From Clostridia bacterium (GTDB lineage Bacteria > Bacillota > Clostridia > Lachnospirales > Anaerotignaceae): 40,121 nucleotides of DNA. Of this stretch, positions 1 through 6,486 are shown piece by piece. The DNA lies in contig JALCQR010000014.1 of assembly GCA_022651385.1 (NCBI GenBank), positions 1 through 40,121 on the forward strand. Reading direction: 5' to 3'. The position numbers and the translations under genes are program-made. The notes beneath the pieces were generated by a model, which was not told where the DNA came from, did not search any database, and worked only from the letters and a program-made list of their open reading frames with translations. Every line of letters starts with the position of its first letter. Position 1 is the stretch's first letter.

Positions 1-43
1 TTTCCAATACATAAACGGCTTTTATAATTCTGTCAGGCCTCAT
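1..43 (-). CDS. Partial CDS running off the left edge
   Basis: Fourteen codons are visible on the minus strand, beginning ATG at 43 and reading MRPDRIIKAVYVLE before the edge. The frame is open to position 1. I do not recognise the family from so few residues. It lies in the same direction as the other small genes of the element and may belong to its early operon. There is no clear Shine-Dalgarno directly upstream, so the start is tentative. Confidence 0.25.
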   Translation of the reverse strand, partial: MRPDRIIKAVYVLE

Positions 44-245
44 TCTCACAACGGTGGCCTGTCCCCAATTCAAAGGGAATCTTTATTTCTTTGACATTTA
101 CTTGTCTACTTTATTGACTATGATCCAGTCATATAAACTTTTTCTCTTATGTTCATAACCGGATATCCATTTCTTTTAATACGTAAAAAGATAAGCTACA
201 TACAAGCTCTGCAAGGCCGATACGGCCATGAGCTTAATTCCTTGC
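44..245. other. Region without a confident gene
   Basis: On the minus strand short peptide-like stretches can be read in different frames, for example KIPFELGTGHRCENEA ending at 33, and GYEHKRKSLYDWIIVNKVDK ending near 106. Each is broken by stops and lacks a start with a ribosome binding site. This looks like a degenerate gene or plain spacer. I see no promoter or terminator I would defend. Confidence 0.3.
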
Positions 246-413
246 TTACAGATTTTTCAATATGTGTTTTATGTGCCTTAACTCGTTTTCAAGCAGTTCA
301 ATTTTAAGCTTGTCCTCAAGATTTTCACGTTTTTTCTTGTATTCAAAATGCCACACAATAGTTGATACAAGAACACACGTTCCCAAAAGCAAAATTAAAA
401 TTACCTTTTCCAT
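246..413 (-). CDS. Small single-pass membrane protein, 55 aa
   Basis: The protein starts MEKVILILLL, has one hydrophobic segment at about residues 3-19, and then a charged, probably coiled-coil tail rich in K, E and L ending HIKHILKNL. I chose the ATG at 413 because AAGGAGGA lies 7-8 bases upstream. A longer frame reaching 524 has no such site and would add an unsupported basic extension. Family unknown. Small membrane proteins of this form are common in Firmicutes prophages, and the context (serine recombinase, XRE switch) agrees. Function cannot be inferred. Confidence 0.6.
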   Translation of the reverse strand: MEKVILILLLGTCVLVSTIVWHFEYKKKRENLEDKLKIELLENELRHIKHILKNL

Positions 414-519
414 TTCTTTTTCCTCCTTAATATAGTTGATTTTTTGTATTGTCCGTTGGTTATGCGCCGCACGGATTGTATATATGCTTTTTTGGGGGAA
501 TAGCTTTTTGTCTGCACGA

Positions 520-568
520 CGCATACCGAAATCTTTAAAAAGCTTGTCCTTAAAAATATCGGTATGCG
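520..568. repeat. Inverted repeat CGCATACCG / CGGTATGCG
   Basis: Two perfect 9-bp arms at 520-528 and 560-568 are separated by 31 bases. They sit between two minus-strand small genes. There is no T-tract on either side, so this is not an obvious intrinsic terminator. It could be an operator or an RNA structure in the intergenic leader of the 55-aa gene. Confidence 0.4.
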
Positions 569-608
569 GCCGGAAGCCCCGGCGGCATACTCAAAATTTA
601 TGTATCGC

Positions 609-812
609 TCAATTTCTGTGCTGTCTTTTATTGTTATCGTTTTTCTTGTCAGGCGGGTTTTCTTTAAACCCCGCTCCTAATAAAGCGTCCCTGTTCCATT
701 GTGTGGCTCTGCGTCTAAGTTCGTCTTTTGGCATTCCCTCTACCGGAAGTATCGTTCCGTCAGGTTTTATAAAAACCGTGTCGGCCTTTAAAGGCTCGTC
801 TTTTTTCCTCAT
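609..812 (-). CDS. Small hypothetical phage-type protein, 67 aa
   Basis: This is a hydrophilic protein with a central DELRRRATQWNRDALLG stretch and a very basic, Asn-rich end. No membrane segment, signal or metal motif is seen. The ATG at 812 is preceded by GAGGTGA at good spacing, which supports translation. I do not recognise the family. It is in the same orientation as the other small genes on the left of the XRE repressor and is probably part of the early region of the integrated element. The stretch 813-988 upstream is AT-rich and has no gene I can support. Confidence 0.5.
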   Translation of the reverse strand: MRKKDEPLKADTVFIKPDGTILPVEGMPKDELRRRATQWNRDALLGAGFKENPPDKKNDNNKRQHRN

Positions 813-988
813 TTTTCATCACCTCGGTTTATTCTATGACCTTCTTGCTTGACCCTATTCTTGAGGTTTTTGCAATTTTTCAACAAAAATAGTCGTTTTC
901 TCTTTAACTTTTTTGCTTCTTTCTATTGCCATTTGTTTTAAAAACCCCTATACTTTTCTCAAGTAAAATTTAGGGAGTTGATTTTTTT

Positions 989-1348
989 ATGATTTCTATG
1001 CAGTCAAAAATTTTAGTCAAAATAAAAGAAGAAAATTATATTTCATACGGCGACCTATTAAATTTCATGATTAAAACATATGGCTACAATATCAATGATG
1101 TTCACTCCGTTTTAATGTGCTTAATTGATGCACACTATATTACCTCCTCAAATAGTGATGTTTACAATTCTTGTTTATCTCTTAGTGATTCTGGAATTTT
1201 GTATGTATTGACTGATATAGAATTCAATGAAAAACTTAAAATTGAACAAAGAAAGAACTCATTTTGGCGTATAATCACTATAACCATTTCTTTAATATCT
1301 GCTGTGTCAGTATTCTGGCAAGCATTTTACAATCATTTAATTCATTGA
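989..1348 (+). CDS. Hypothetical protein with C-terminal membrane anchor, 119 aa
   Basis: Residues 1-75 look like a small winged-helix type fold (KILVKIKEENYISYGDLLNF, then a helix and LSLSDSGILYVLTD), followed by a charged linker and one C-terminal transmembrane helix at about 95-113. This resembles tail-anchored phage or element proteins, but I do not recognise a family. The start is the ATG at 989, with AGGGAG 12 bases upstream; a second in-frame ATG at 998 is possible. The 3' end overlaps the convergent 59-aa gene by 12 bases. Unlike its immediate neighbours it is on the plus strand. Confidence 0.55.
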   Translation: MISMQSKILVKIKEENYISYGDLLNFMIKTYGYNINDVHSVLMCLIDAHYITSSNSDVYNSCLSLSDSGILYVLTDIEFNEKLKIEQRKNSFWRIITITISLISAVSVFWQAFYNHLIH

Positions 1349-1516
1349 TGTTATTAAAATCCTGAATATAATTGCCAATGCCGGAGCGGCAATTACAATT
1401 ACATACGGATATTTGTCAATAAAATCACTTGCTTTTTTTAACTTGAATAATGCGGCTATTGATATTATTAAAAATATTAATTCAGCCACCATTATTGAAT
1501 GTAAAATAATTCTCAT
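1337..1516 (-). CDS. Small two-helix membrane protein, 59 aa
   Basis: The open frame begins MRIILHSIMVAELIFLIISI and continues through a short charged loop (KLKKASDFIDKYPY) to a second hydrophobic helix (VIVIAAPALAIIFRILI). It therefore forms a hairpin of two membrane segments, a shape seen among holin-like and other small phage proteins. The ribosome binding site is weak, so the start is uncertain. It follows the 53-aa gene in the same direction and overlaps the convergent gene at 989-1348 by 12 bases. Function unknown. Confidence 0.45.
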   Translation of the reverse strand: MRIILHSIMVAELIFLIISIAALFKLKKASDFIDKYPYVIVIAAPALAIIFRILITSMN

Positions 1517-1546
1517 TCGTAAGTTTTCACATCATTTCTTCCTTGC

Positions 1547-1708
1547 TTAACATTGTTTTTTACTGCCATCTATAGCCAGTGCTGCGCCCTCTGCCATATA
1601 CAAAAACCTTATTCTTTCCGGCTTTGGTAGTTTTTTGATAACTTTTGTTAGTTTTTCCATCTCATCCAAATAGTCATATGGATACATAATTTGTACTGTA
1701 TCAGCCAT
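1547..1708 (-). CDS. Small hypothetical protein, 53 aa, first gene left of the repressor
   Basis: The frame reads MADTVQIMYPYDYLDEMEKL and ends DGSKKQC. A strong AAGGAGG lies 8 bases upstream of the ATG, and a good promoter (TTGAAA, 17 bp, TATCAT) lies upstream at 1750-1778. It is soluble, with a probable helical middle (YLDEMEKLTKVIKKLPKPER). Its place next to and divergent from an XRE repressor is where a Cro/excisionase-type or other early phage gene would sit, but the sequence shows no HTH I can defend. Family unknown. Confidence 0.6.
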   Translation of the reverse strand: MADTVQIMYPYDYLDEMEKLTKVIKKLPKPERIRFLYMAEGAALAIDGSKKQC

Positions 1709-1749
1709 TTTGTTTGCCTCCTTTTACTTTTGTTTTGTGCTTTAAACAC

Positions 1750-1778
1750 ATGATAATTCTATTTTTTGTGTTTTTCAA
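1750..1778 (-). promoter_or_regulatory. Leftward promoter of the small-gene operon
   Basis: On the minus strand, TTGAAA (1773-1778), a 17-bp spacer and TATCAT (1750-1755) form a good sigma-A promoter. It reads into the 53-aa gene with AAGGAGG downstream. Together with the rightward promoter at 1804-1832 it makes a back-to-back lysogeny-type switch. Confidence 0.55.
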
Positions 1779-1794
1779 GCATTTCCGGAAAATA

Positions 1795-1832
1795 ATTTTG
1801 TGATTGACACACAAAATCCAAAGTGATACTAT
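1795..1832 (+). promoter_or_regulatory. Repressor promoter with operator over the -35 box
   Basis: TTGACA (1804-1809), 17 bp, TACTAT (1827-1832) form a near-consensus promoter for the XRE gene. The -35 box lies in the middle of a perfect inverted repeat ATTTTGTG (1795-1802) / CACAAAAT (1810-1817). A third related half-site, TTTTTGTG, lies at about 1763-1770 near the opposing promoter. This layout suggests autoregulation by the adjacent XRE protein. Confidence 0.6.
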
Positions 1833-1853
1833 AAATATAAGGAGGTATACAAG

Positions 1854-2354
1854 ATGTTGAATGATAGAATTAAGCTATTAAGAAAAGAATATCTCAAACT
1901 AACACAAGAAGAATTTGCATCAAAAATCAAAATCAGTAGAGCAAATTTAGGAAGTATTGAAACAAAAAGAATAAATGTAACTGACAGAGTTATATCAGAT
2001 ATATGTAAAGAATTTAATGTAAATAAAGATTGGATACTGAATGGAAGTGAACCTATCTTTATTAAACCTGAAAAATTTAGTCTTGACGCTTTTGTAAAAG
2101 AACACAACATGTCAGATTTAGAACTTGAAATAATAAAAAAATATTTTGAGCTTGAACCAAGTGTAAGAAAAAAATTACTTGGTCTTTTTGAAAATCCAAA
2201 TACTATAGATAAATCAGAGAAATACTCAAGTGAATTCGGTGTTGATAATAATATTGATAAAGAAGTTGAAAGTTATCGCCGAGAGCTTGAGTATGAAAAA
2301 GCTGCGAAAATGTCAGGAGCTTCACAGCCTTTAGAAGACGAAAAGCATGCTTGA
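1854..2354 (+). CDS. XRE-family (Cro/CI-type) repressor, 166 aa
   Basis: Residues 1-65 form a classic helix-turn-helix XRE domain: LRKEYLKLTQEEFASKI, then SRANLGSIETKRINVTDRVI and the DWILNGSEP motif that closes many Clostridial phage repressors. The C-terminal half is acidic and helical, with no LexA-type peptidase residues, so SOS self-cleavage is not expected. The start ATG has AAGGAGG (1839-1845) upstream. The gene reads divergently from the small minus-strand genes and its promoter overlaps an inverted-repeat operator. It probably controls the integrated element. Its 3' end overlaps the next gene by 8 bases. Confidence 0.85.
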   Translation: MLNDRIKLLRKEYLKLTQEEFASKIKISRANLGSIETKRINVTDRVISDICKEFNVNKDWILNGSEPIFIKPEKFSLDAFVKEHNMSDLELEIIKKYFELEPSVRKKLLGLFENPNTIDKSEKYSSEFGVDNNIDKEVESYRRELEYEKAAKMSGASQPLEDEKHA

Positions 2355-2691
2355 AATCAAAATTATAGAAAGAGTGAAAATTTTGGAAATAGAGTTTATA
2401 AAAGAGCTTTGCAGGAATAAAAAAATTCGTTGGACTAATCATATATTTGTACGTCTCGTTCAGCGTGGAATATCAATGAATGATGTCACAACAGCCATTA
2501 TAAACGGAGAGATAATCGAAAACTATCCCGACGATTATCCTTACCCAAGCTGTTTAATACTCGGTCTTACAGTAAATAATAAACCTCTGCATGTTGTATG
2601 CGGAACTAATGGTATTGAACTGTGGCTTATAACCGCTTATTATCCTAACGCTGATATGTGGTCAAGTGATTTTAAGACAAGAAAGGAGTAA
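2347..2691 (+). CDS. DUF4258 protein, putative toxin of a TA pair
   Basis: The 114-aa protein carries the DUF4258 pattern: TNHIFVRLVQRGIS near the start of the domain, then DVTTAIINGEIIENYPDDYP, CLILGL, PLHVVC and ELWLITAYYP. This is an RNase-like BECR fold family often paired with a YgiT-type zinc-finger antitoxin, and the next gene is exactly that. It overlaps the XRE gene by 8 bases and is 5 bases from the antitoxin gene, so the three are probably co-transcribed. Toxicity is inferred from family and context only. An internal start at a later Met is possible. Confidence 0.75.
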   Translation: MLEIKIIERVKILEIEFIKELCRNKKIRWTNHIFVRLVQRGISMNDVTTAIINGEIIENYPDDYPYPSCLILGLTVNNKPLHVVCGTNGIELWLITAYYPNADMWSSDFKTRKE

Positions 2692-2696
2692 TAAAT

Positions 2697-2927
2697 ATGA
2701 CTTGTTTTATGTGCAAAGGGACTCTGGAAAATAAACTTACAAATTTTATTGCCGACATGGGTAATTGTATAATTATTGTAAAAGGTGTCCCTTCTCAGGT
2801 TTGTACACAGTGCGGCGAAATTTCTTATAGCAATGAAGTAGCTGAACAGCTTGAAAAAATTATTGCCGCTACAAAAAACACACTTACTGAAATTGCAATC
2901 GTGCACTATGCCGATAATGTGGCTTGA
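2697..2927 (+). CDS. YgiT-type zinc-finger protein, putative antitoxin
   Basis: The 76-aa protein has two CxxC zinc knuckles (CFMC at residues 3-6 and CTQC near 38), then the conserved GEISYSNEVAEQLEKII helix of the YgiT/MqsA N-terminal domain. It lacks the C-terminal HTH of full MqsA, as is usual for the DUF4258-linked form. ATG at 2697 follows AAAGGAG. It is translated just downstream of the DUF4258 gene and most likely neutralises it. DNA binding may be supplied by the co-transcribed XRE protein, which is an inference. Confidence 0.75.
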   Translation: MTCFMCKGTLENKLTNFIADMGNCIIIVKGVPSQVCTQCGEISYSNEVAEQLEKIIAATKNTLTEIAIVHYADNVA

Positions 2928-2937
2928 TATTTGAAAA

Positions 2938-3015
2938 CTAAAAAAGACCTGATAGCGCAAATATCAGGTCTTAAGTAATTGGAACCGCCACTACTACATG
3001 ACTGTCCTTACCTCA
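2938..3015 (-). ncRNA. Candidate small RNA, orphan type I antitoxin remnant
   Basis: A leftward promoter (TTGACA at 3045-3050, 17 bp, AATAAT at 3022-3027, 5 of 6 match) would start an RNA near 3015. About 45 bases on is a perfect 11-bp hairpin (AAGACCTGATA at 2944-2954, TATCAGGTCTT at 2962-2972) followed on the minus strand by a T-run. The predicted RNA is about 80 nt and has no useful reading frame. On the plus strand the frame across the hairpin reads LKTKKDLIAQISGLK and stop, which resembles the tail of a small hydrophobic toxin whose front has been lost. The intact locus at 29.4-29.6 kb has the same order of parts. Confidence 0.4.
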
Positions 3016-3043
3016 ATATTAATTATTACACGTAACGTAAAAA

Positions 3044-4243
3044 TTGTCAATTGTTGGTGTGGTTTCCTTGTTTGAAAATTTTTATAAAAAATCTTCTTTG
3101 TATACTGAACAAGAAGCTTCAATACAAAAACTTGTTAATGAAATTTTAGATAAAAATGACAAAATAAAAGAACTTACAGATAGTCTTGATAATATAAAAA
3201 ATTCATATGCTTCTCTAATGTCTGATAATGAACAATTGGAAGAAAAGCTGAGACAGACTTCCACTAATCTTACTTATTTTAAAAATAAGTATGAAGACTT
3301 AAAAAGTTTATGTGATTCAGTATCTGTTATAAAAAGTAAAATCAAAAATTTAGAAAATATGTTGGATTTAAAGAAAAATGAATACGATAGAGCCCTTGTT
3401 CAATTACAAATTAAGCAAGATAAAGAAACTGAATCTGCAAATGAAAAATACCAACAGTCATTAAAAGAACTAAAATTTGAGTATATTAAAAAATATAGAG
3501 CTTCAAGATTTTCATACATAAGAACTCTTTCTAATCTTAAATTAAAATTCTCAAAACAAATTGACGAGTATGAAAACTCACTATTTCTTAATGAATATAA
3601 AAATCTTCGTAATTATATATCTAAAGAAGAATTTTTCTCTCTTGAATCCGCAAAACGTTACCAGCTTGCACTTGATAGATATAATAACGTTGCTTCAAAA
3701 AGCAGTCAGCGCATAGGCCTTGAATATGAAAGATATATAGGTTACCTGTTGGAAATGAAAGGTTATACTGTACGGTATCATGGAGCATTAAATAAATTTA
3801 AAGATAATGGTATTGATATTATAGCTGAAGACAGAAAAACGATTATTGCAATTCAATGCAAAAATTGGAAATCTACCTCAGTAGTCAGAGAAAATACCAT
3901 AACTCAGTTAAGCGGCAGTTTACAGCTTTTAAAAAACGATATGCCTTCTAAATCTAAAAAATATGTTGCTATACTTTGTACAACAACAAATCTCTCCAAT
4001 GAAGCATTAGAAAATGCGAAAAAATTAAATGTGCGTGTATATGAAAATTTTAAATTAGAGCCCTATCCACTTATTAAATGTAATAATTCAAAATCAGAGA
4101 AAATATATCATATGCCGTTTGACCAAATGTACGATAAGGTTTTTATCAGACCTAAAGATGGTGATTTTTATGCCTCTACAACTTCGGAAGCAGAAAGCGC
4201 AGGATATCGCCATGCACATGTTTGGCACCCTGATAATGTTTGA
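3044..4243 (+). CDS. Mrr-family restriction endonuclease with coiled coil
   Basis: Residues about 15-200 are a long charged coiled coil. A restriction-endonuclease-like Mrr domain follows at about 225-330: IGLEYERYIGYLLEMKGYTV, the acidic GIDIIAED strand and the QCKNW motif give the D...QxK catalytic core. The C-terminus (KIYHMPFDQMYDKVFI...DGDFYASTTSEAESAGYR) looks like the small Ada-like module seen on some nucleases. It probably cuts foreign or modified DNA. The start is doubtful: only TTG at 3044, without a ribosome binding site, and overlapping an opposing -35 box. The gene may be 5'-truncated, or may start at GTG 3059 or TTG 3068. Confidence 0.75.
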   Translation: MSIVGVVSLFENFYKKSSLYTEQEASIQKLVNEILDKNDKIKELTDSLDNIKNSYASLMSDNEQLEEKLRQTSTNLTYFKNKYEDLKSLCDSVSVIKSKIKNLENMLDLKKNEYDRALVQLQIKQDKETESANEKYQQSLKELKFEYIKKYRASRFSYIRTLSNLKLKFSKQIDEYENSLFLNEYKNLRNYISKEEFFSLESAKRYQLALDRYNNVASKSSQRIGLEYERYIGYLLEMKGYTVRYHGALNKFKDNGIDIIAEDRKTIIAIQCKNWKSTSVVRENTITQLSGSLQLLKNDMPSKSKKYVAILCTTTNLSNEALENAKKLNVRVYENFKLEPYPLIKCNNSKSEKIYHMPFDQMYDKVFIRPKDGDFYASTTSEAESAGYRHAHVWHPDNV

Positions 4244-4353
4244 CCCACAAACGGTATCTTGTCTTATAAAAGTTTGTAAAATCAATTATTTAATTTCCAA
4301 ATTCTCACTTTGAAATTATTATTTAACTCTAACAATTTGAGGAAGTGACAGAC

Positions 4354-5823
4354 ATGGAACATGCGGCAATTTATATCAGAGTATCAACCGATGAGCAGAC
4401 AGAGTATTCCCCTGCCGCACAAAAAACCGAAATAATGGAATATGCGCATAAAAACGATATGCTTGTAGATTCGGAGCATGTCTTTATCGATGAAGGCATA
4501 AGCGGCAAGTCTGCCAAAAACAGGCCGGCTTTTCAACATATGATAGCTCTTGCACGCTCAAAATCACACCCTTTTTCCGTTATTCTTGTACATAAATTTG
4601 ACCGCTTTGCCAGAAATAAAGAAGACAGTGTTATTTATAAGGCTCTGCTTAAAAAAGACGGCGTGCGTGTAATTTCCGTAAAAGAGCCGATACCCGATGA
4701 TGATAAATTTGCCGTTATATATGAAAGTATGCTTGAAGCAATGGCCGAATATTATAGCCTAAACCTTGCCGAGGAAGTCAAAAAGACAATGCTCCAAAAA
4801 GCAAAAGCCGGAGAATATCAGACAGCGCCCTCTTTCGGTTATATGGCTAAAGACGGAAAACTTGTCATAAAGGAAGATGAGGCAAAGTATGTAAAATATA
4901 TCTTTGACCAGTATGTAAACAATAATAAGACAATTCTTGAAATTGCAAAGAGCCTTAATGCTATGGGAGTTAAGACAAAGCGCAAAAATGCAATTGAAAA
5001 CAGGACTGTCCAGTACATACTTCTGAATCCCGTTTATATTGGATACCTTCGTTGGACGCCTTCCGGAAAGACACGCAGAAATTATAAAAATCCCGATACA
5101 CTAATAGTTAAGTCGACTCATGCGCCTATAGTGTCAGAAGATATATTTCTTGCGGCACGTGAAAAATGGGAGCTGAACCGAAAGAAAAATGTCCCGCACC
5201 GCCGTCCGCTTACTGAAGGCAAGCATTGGCTAAGCGGTCTTGTAAAATGCCACTCATGCGGCCGCAGTCTTATTGTATCGAGAAATTATAAATACGGTCA
5301 ATTTTCTCTCCAGTGCGGCGGGTATAATCACGGCCAGTGCCACGTTTCCCACTCAATTACTTCAAGAAAACTTATTCCCACTGTTCTTAACCAGCTTTAC
5401 AGTATCGCTACTTCTTCAGATGTGTATAATTCTTTCAGCATTGCGGATACCACCTCAACAGAGTGCGCGGAAAAAATCGACGAAATAAAAAAACAGCTTT
5501 CACGCCTTGACTTAAGCCTTCAGAAAGCAAAACAAGCTTACCTTGCCGGGATTGATGATTTAAACGAGTATAGGGAAAACAAAAACATGATTACAAAAAA
5601 TAAAACCGAGCTTGAAGCCCAGCTTAAAAAACTAAATATTCAGCATACAAAAGATGTTCTTACGGACAAAGATTTTCGCAATTCCTTACTTGATGTTTAT
5701 GAGGCTTTGTCCTCTGCCACTGTAGACATGGAAACGAAAAAGATGATAGCCCGCCGGTCCATACAAAAAATAGTATATAACAGCGAGACAAATTCAATAA
5801 GGCTTTTTCTTTTTACCAAATAG
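4354..5823 (+). CDS. Large serine recombinase (element integrase), 489 aa
   Basis: The N-terminal resolvase domain has IYIRVSTDEQ with the catalytic Ser at about residue 10, and VHKFDRFARNKED as the second conserved block. The recombinase domain follows (KAGEYQTAPSFGY to PHRRPLTEGKHWLSG), then a zinc ribbon (CHSCGR...CGGYNHGQC) and a C-terminal coiled coil that is typical for controlling excision. Length is normal for the family. I prefer ATG 4354 because GAGG at 4339 is too close to GTG 4345. The stop codon lies immediately before the interrupted cotJC frame, so this is the integrase of the element. No separate directionality factor is recognised in the window. Confidence 0.93.
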   Translation: MEHAAIYIRVSTDEQTEYSPAAQKTEIMEYAHKNDMLVDSEHVFIDEGISGKSAKNRPAFQHMIALARSKSHPFSVILVHKFDRFARNKEDSVIYKALLKKDGVRVISVKEPIPDDDKFAVIYESMLEAMAEYYSLNLAEEVKKTMLQKAKAGEYQTAPSFGYMAKDGKLVIKEDEAKYVKYIFDQYVNNNKTILEIAKSLNAMGVKTKRKNAIENRTVQYILLNPVYIGYLRWTPSGKTRRNYKNPDTLIVKSTHAPIVSEDIFLAAREKWELNRKKNVPHRRPLTEGKHWLSGLVKCHSCGRSLIVSRNYKYGQFSLQCGGYNHGQCHVSHSITSRKLIPTVLNQLYSIATSSDVYNSFSIADTTSTECAEKIDEIKKQLSRLDLSLQKAKQAYLAGIDDLNEYRENKNMITKNKTELEAQLKKLNIQHTKDVLTDKDFRNSLLDVYEALSSATVDMETKKMIARRSIQKIVYNSETNSIRLFLFTK

Positions 5824-5850
5824 TCATACCCTAATACAGTACGGTGGTGC
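5820..5850. other. Right attachment junction inside cotJC
   Basis: The recombinase stop TAG is at 5821-5823. Reading on in the cotJC frame gives SHTL and then IQYGGADGELGASVRYLSQ, where clear CotJC similarity begins at about 5834. The crossover therefore lies within roughly 5824-5845. The other half-site and the first ~26 codons of cotJC should lie at the far left end of the element, outside this window. The exact core dinucleotide cannot be fixed from one side. Confidence 0.7.
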
Positions 5851-6361
5851 AGATGGTGAATTAGGAGCTTCTGTTCGGTACCTCAGTCAAAAATTTACTA
5901 TGGTTACCCCGCAGGCAAGAGCCGTTTTAAATGATATTGCTACAGAAGAATTTGCACACGAAGAAATGATGGGCACAATAACATGCCAGCTTTTATGCGG
6001 ACTGTGTCCTGATGAAATTATTAAAGGCGGACTTGATCCTTATTATGTCGGTCACGGATTAGGCGTTTATCCTTGCAGCGCAGCCGGCGTTCCGTTTTCG
6101 GCAAGCGCACTTCAGAGCAAAGGCGACCCTGTAACAGACCTTTATGAAGATTTAGCTGCTGAAAAAAAGGCTTTGAAAACATACGATTATCTTCTTGACC
6201 TTACAATGGACCCTGATGTTATAAAACCGCTTAAGTTTTTAAGAGAAAGAGAAATCGTACATTTCCAGAGATTCGGCGAAGCACTCGATATAGTAAAATT
6301 CTATTTAGGTGAAAACAAAACTTTCTGTATGCCTGAAGTTGAATCTGATAAATGTAAATGA
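5824..6361 (+). pseudogene. cotJC: 3' part of cotJC, spore coat manganese-catalase-like protein
   Basis: The frame is open from the recombinase stop onward and encodes about 170 residues matching CotJC from the QYGG block to the end: ATEEFAHEEMM (metal-site E..H), AAGVPFSASALQSKGDPVTDLYEDLAAE and FLREREIVHFQRFGEAL. CotJC is a mother-cell coat protein made under sigma-E in Bacillus and related to Mn catalase. The usual ~26 N-terminal residues (the MWVYEKKLQYP-type start and the LA.YLI helix) are absent because an integrated element precedes them. No mutation is visible in the remaining part, which suggests that precise excision restores the gene. Confidence 0.85.
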
Positions 6362-6432
6362 CAGCCTGTACAGGCGTTTATATAAATGTTTTACTTTTAA
6401 GGCGGTGTGGGATTCCATGCCGTCTTAAGACT

Positions 6433-6469
6433 AAAAAAGCGGACAGCATAAGTAACCGTCCGCTTTTTT
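6433..6469. terminator. Bidirectional terminator between cotJC and rnfB
   Basis: A perfect 12-bp stem, AAAAAAGCGGAC (6433-6444) and GTCCGCTTTTTT (6458-6469), with a 13-nt loop, has a T-run on both strands. It serves the convergent cotJC and rnf transcripts. Confidence 0.85.
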
Positions 6470-6486
6470 ATAAGCATATTTTTTCT

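Noticed and set aside
436-852. Long plus-strand frame with hydrophobic content
   Set aside because: It overlaps two minus-strand small genes that have good ribosome sites; no start site or family pattern supports it.
2998-3080. Plus-strand peptide starting MTVLTSILII as a toxin
   Set aside because: It begins like holin-like toxins but lacks their LMIAF core, contains Cys/Trp and has no ribosome site; more likely the antisense of the small RNA's 5' end.
1-6361. Left end of the element within the window
   Set aside because: No 5' cotJC sequence or matching core was found in the first 6 kb, so the left junction must be outside.
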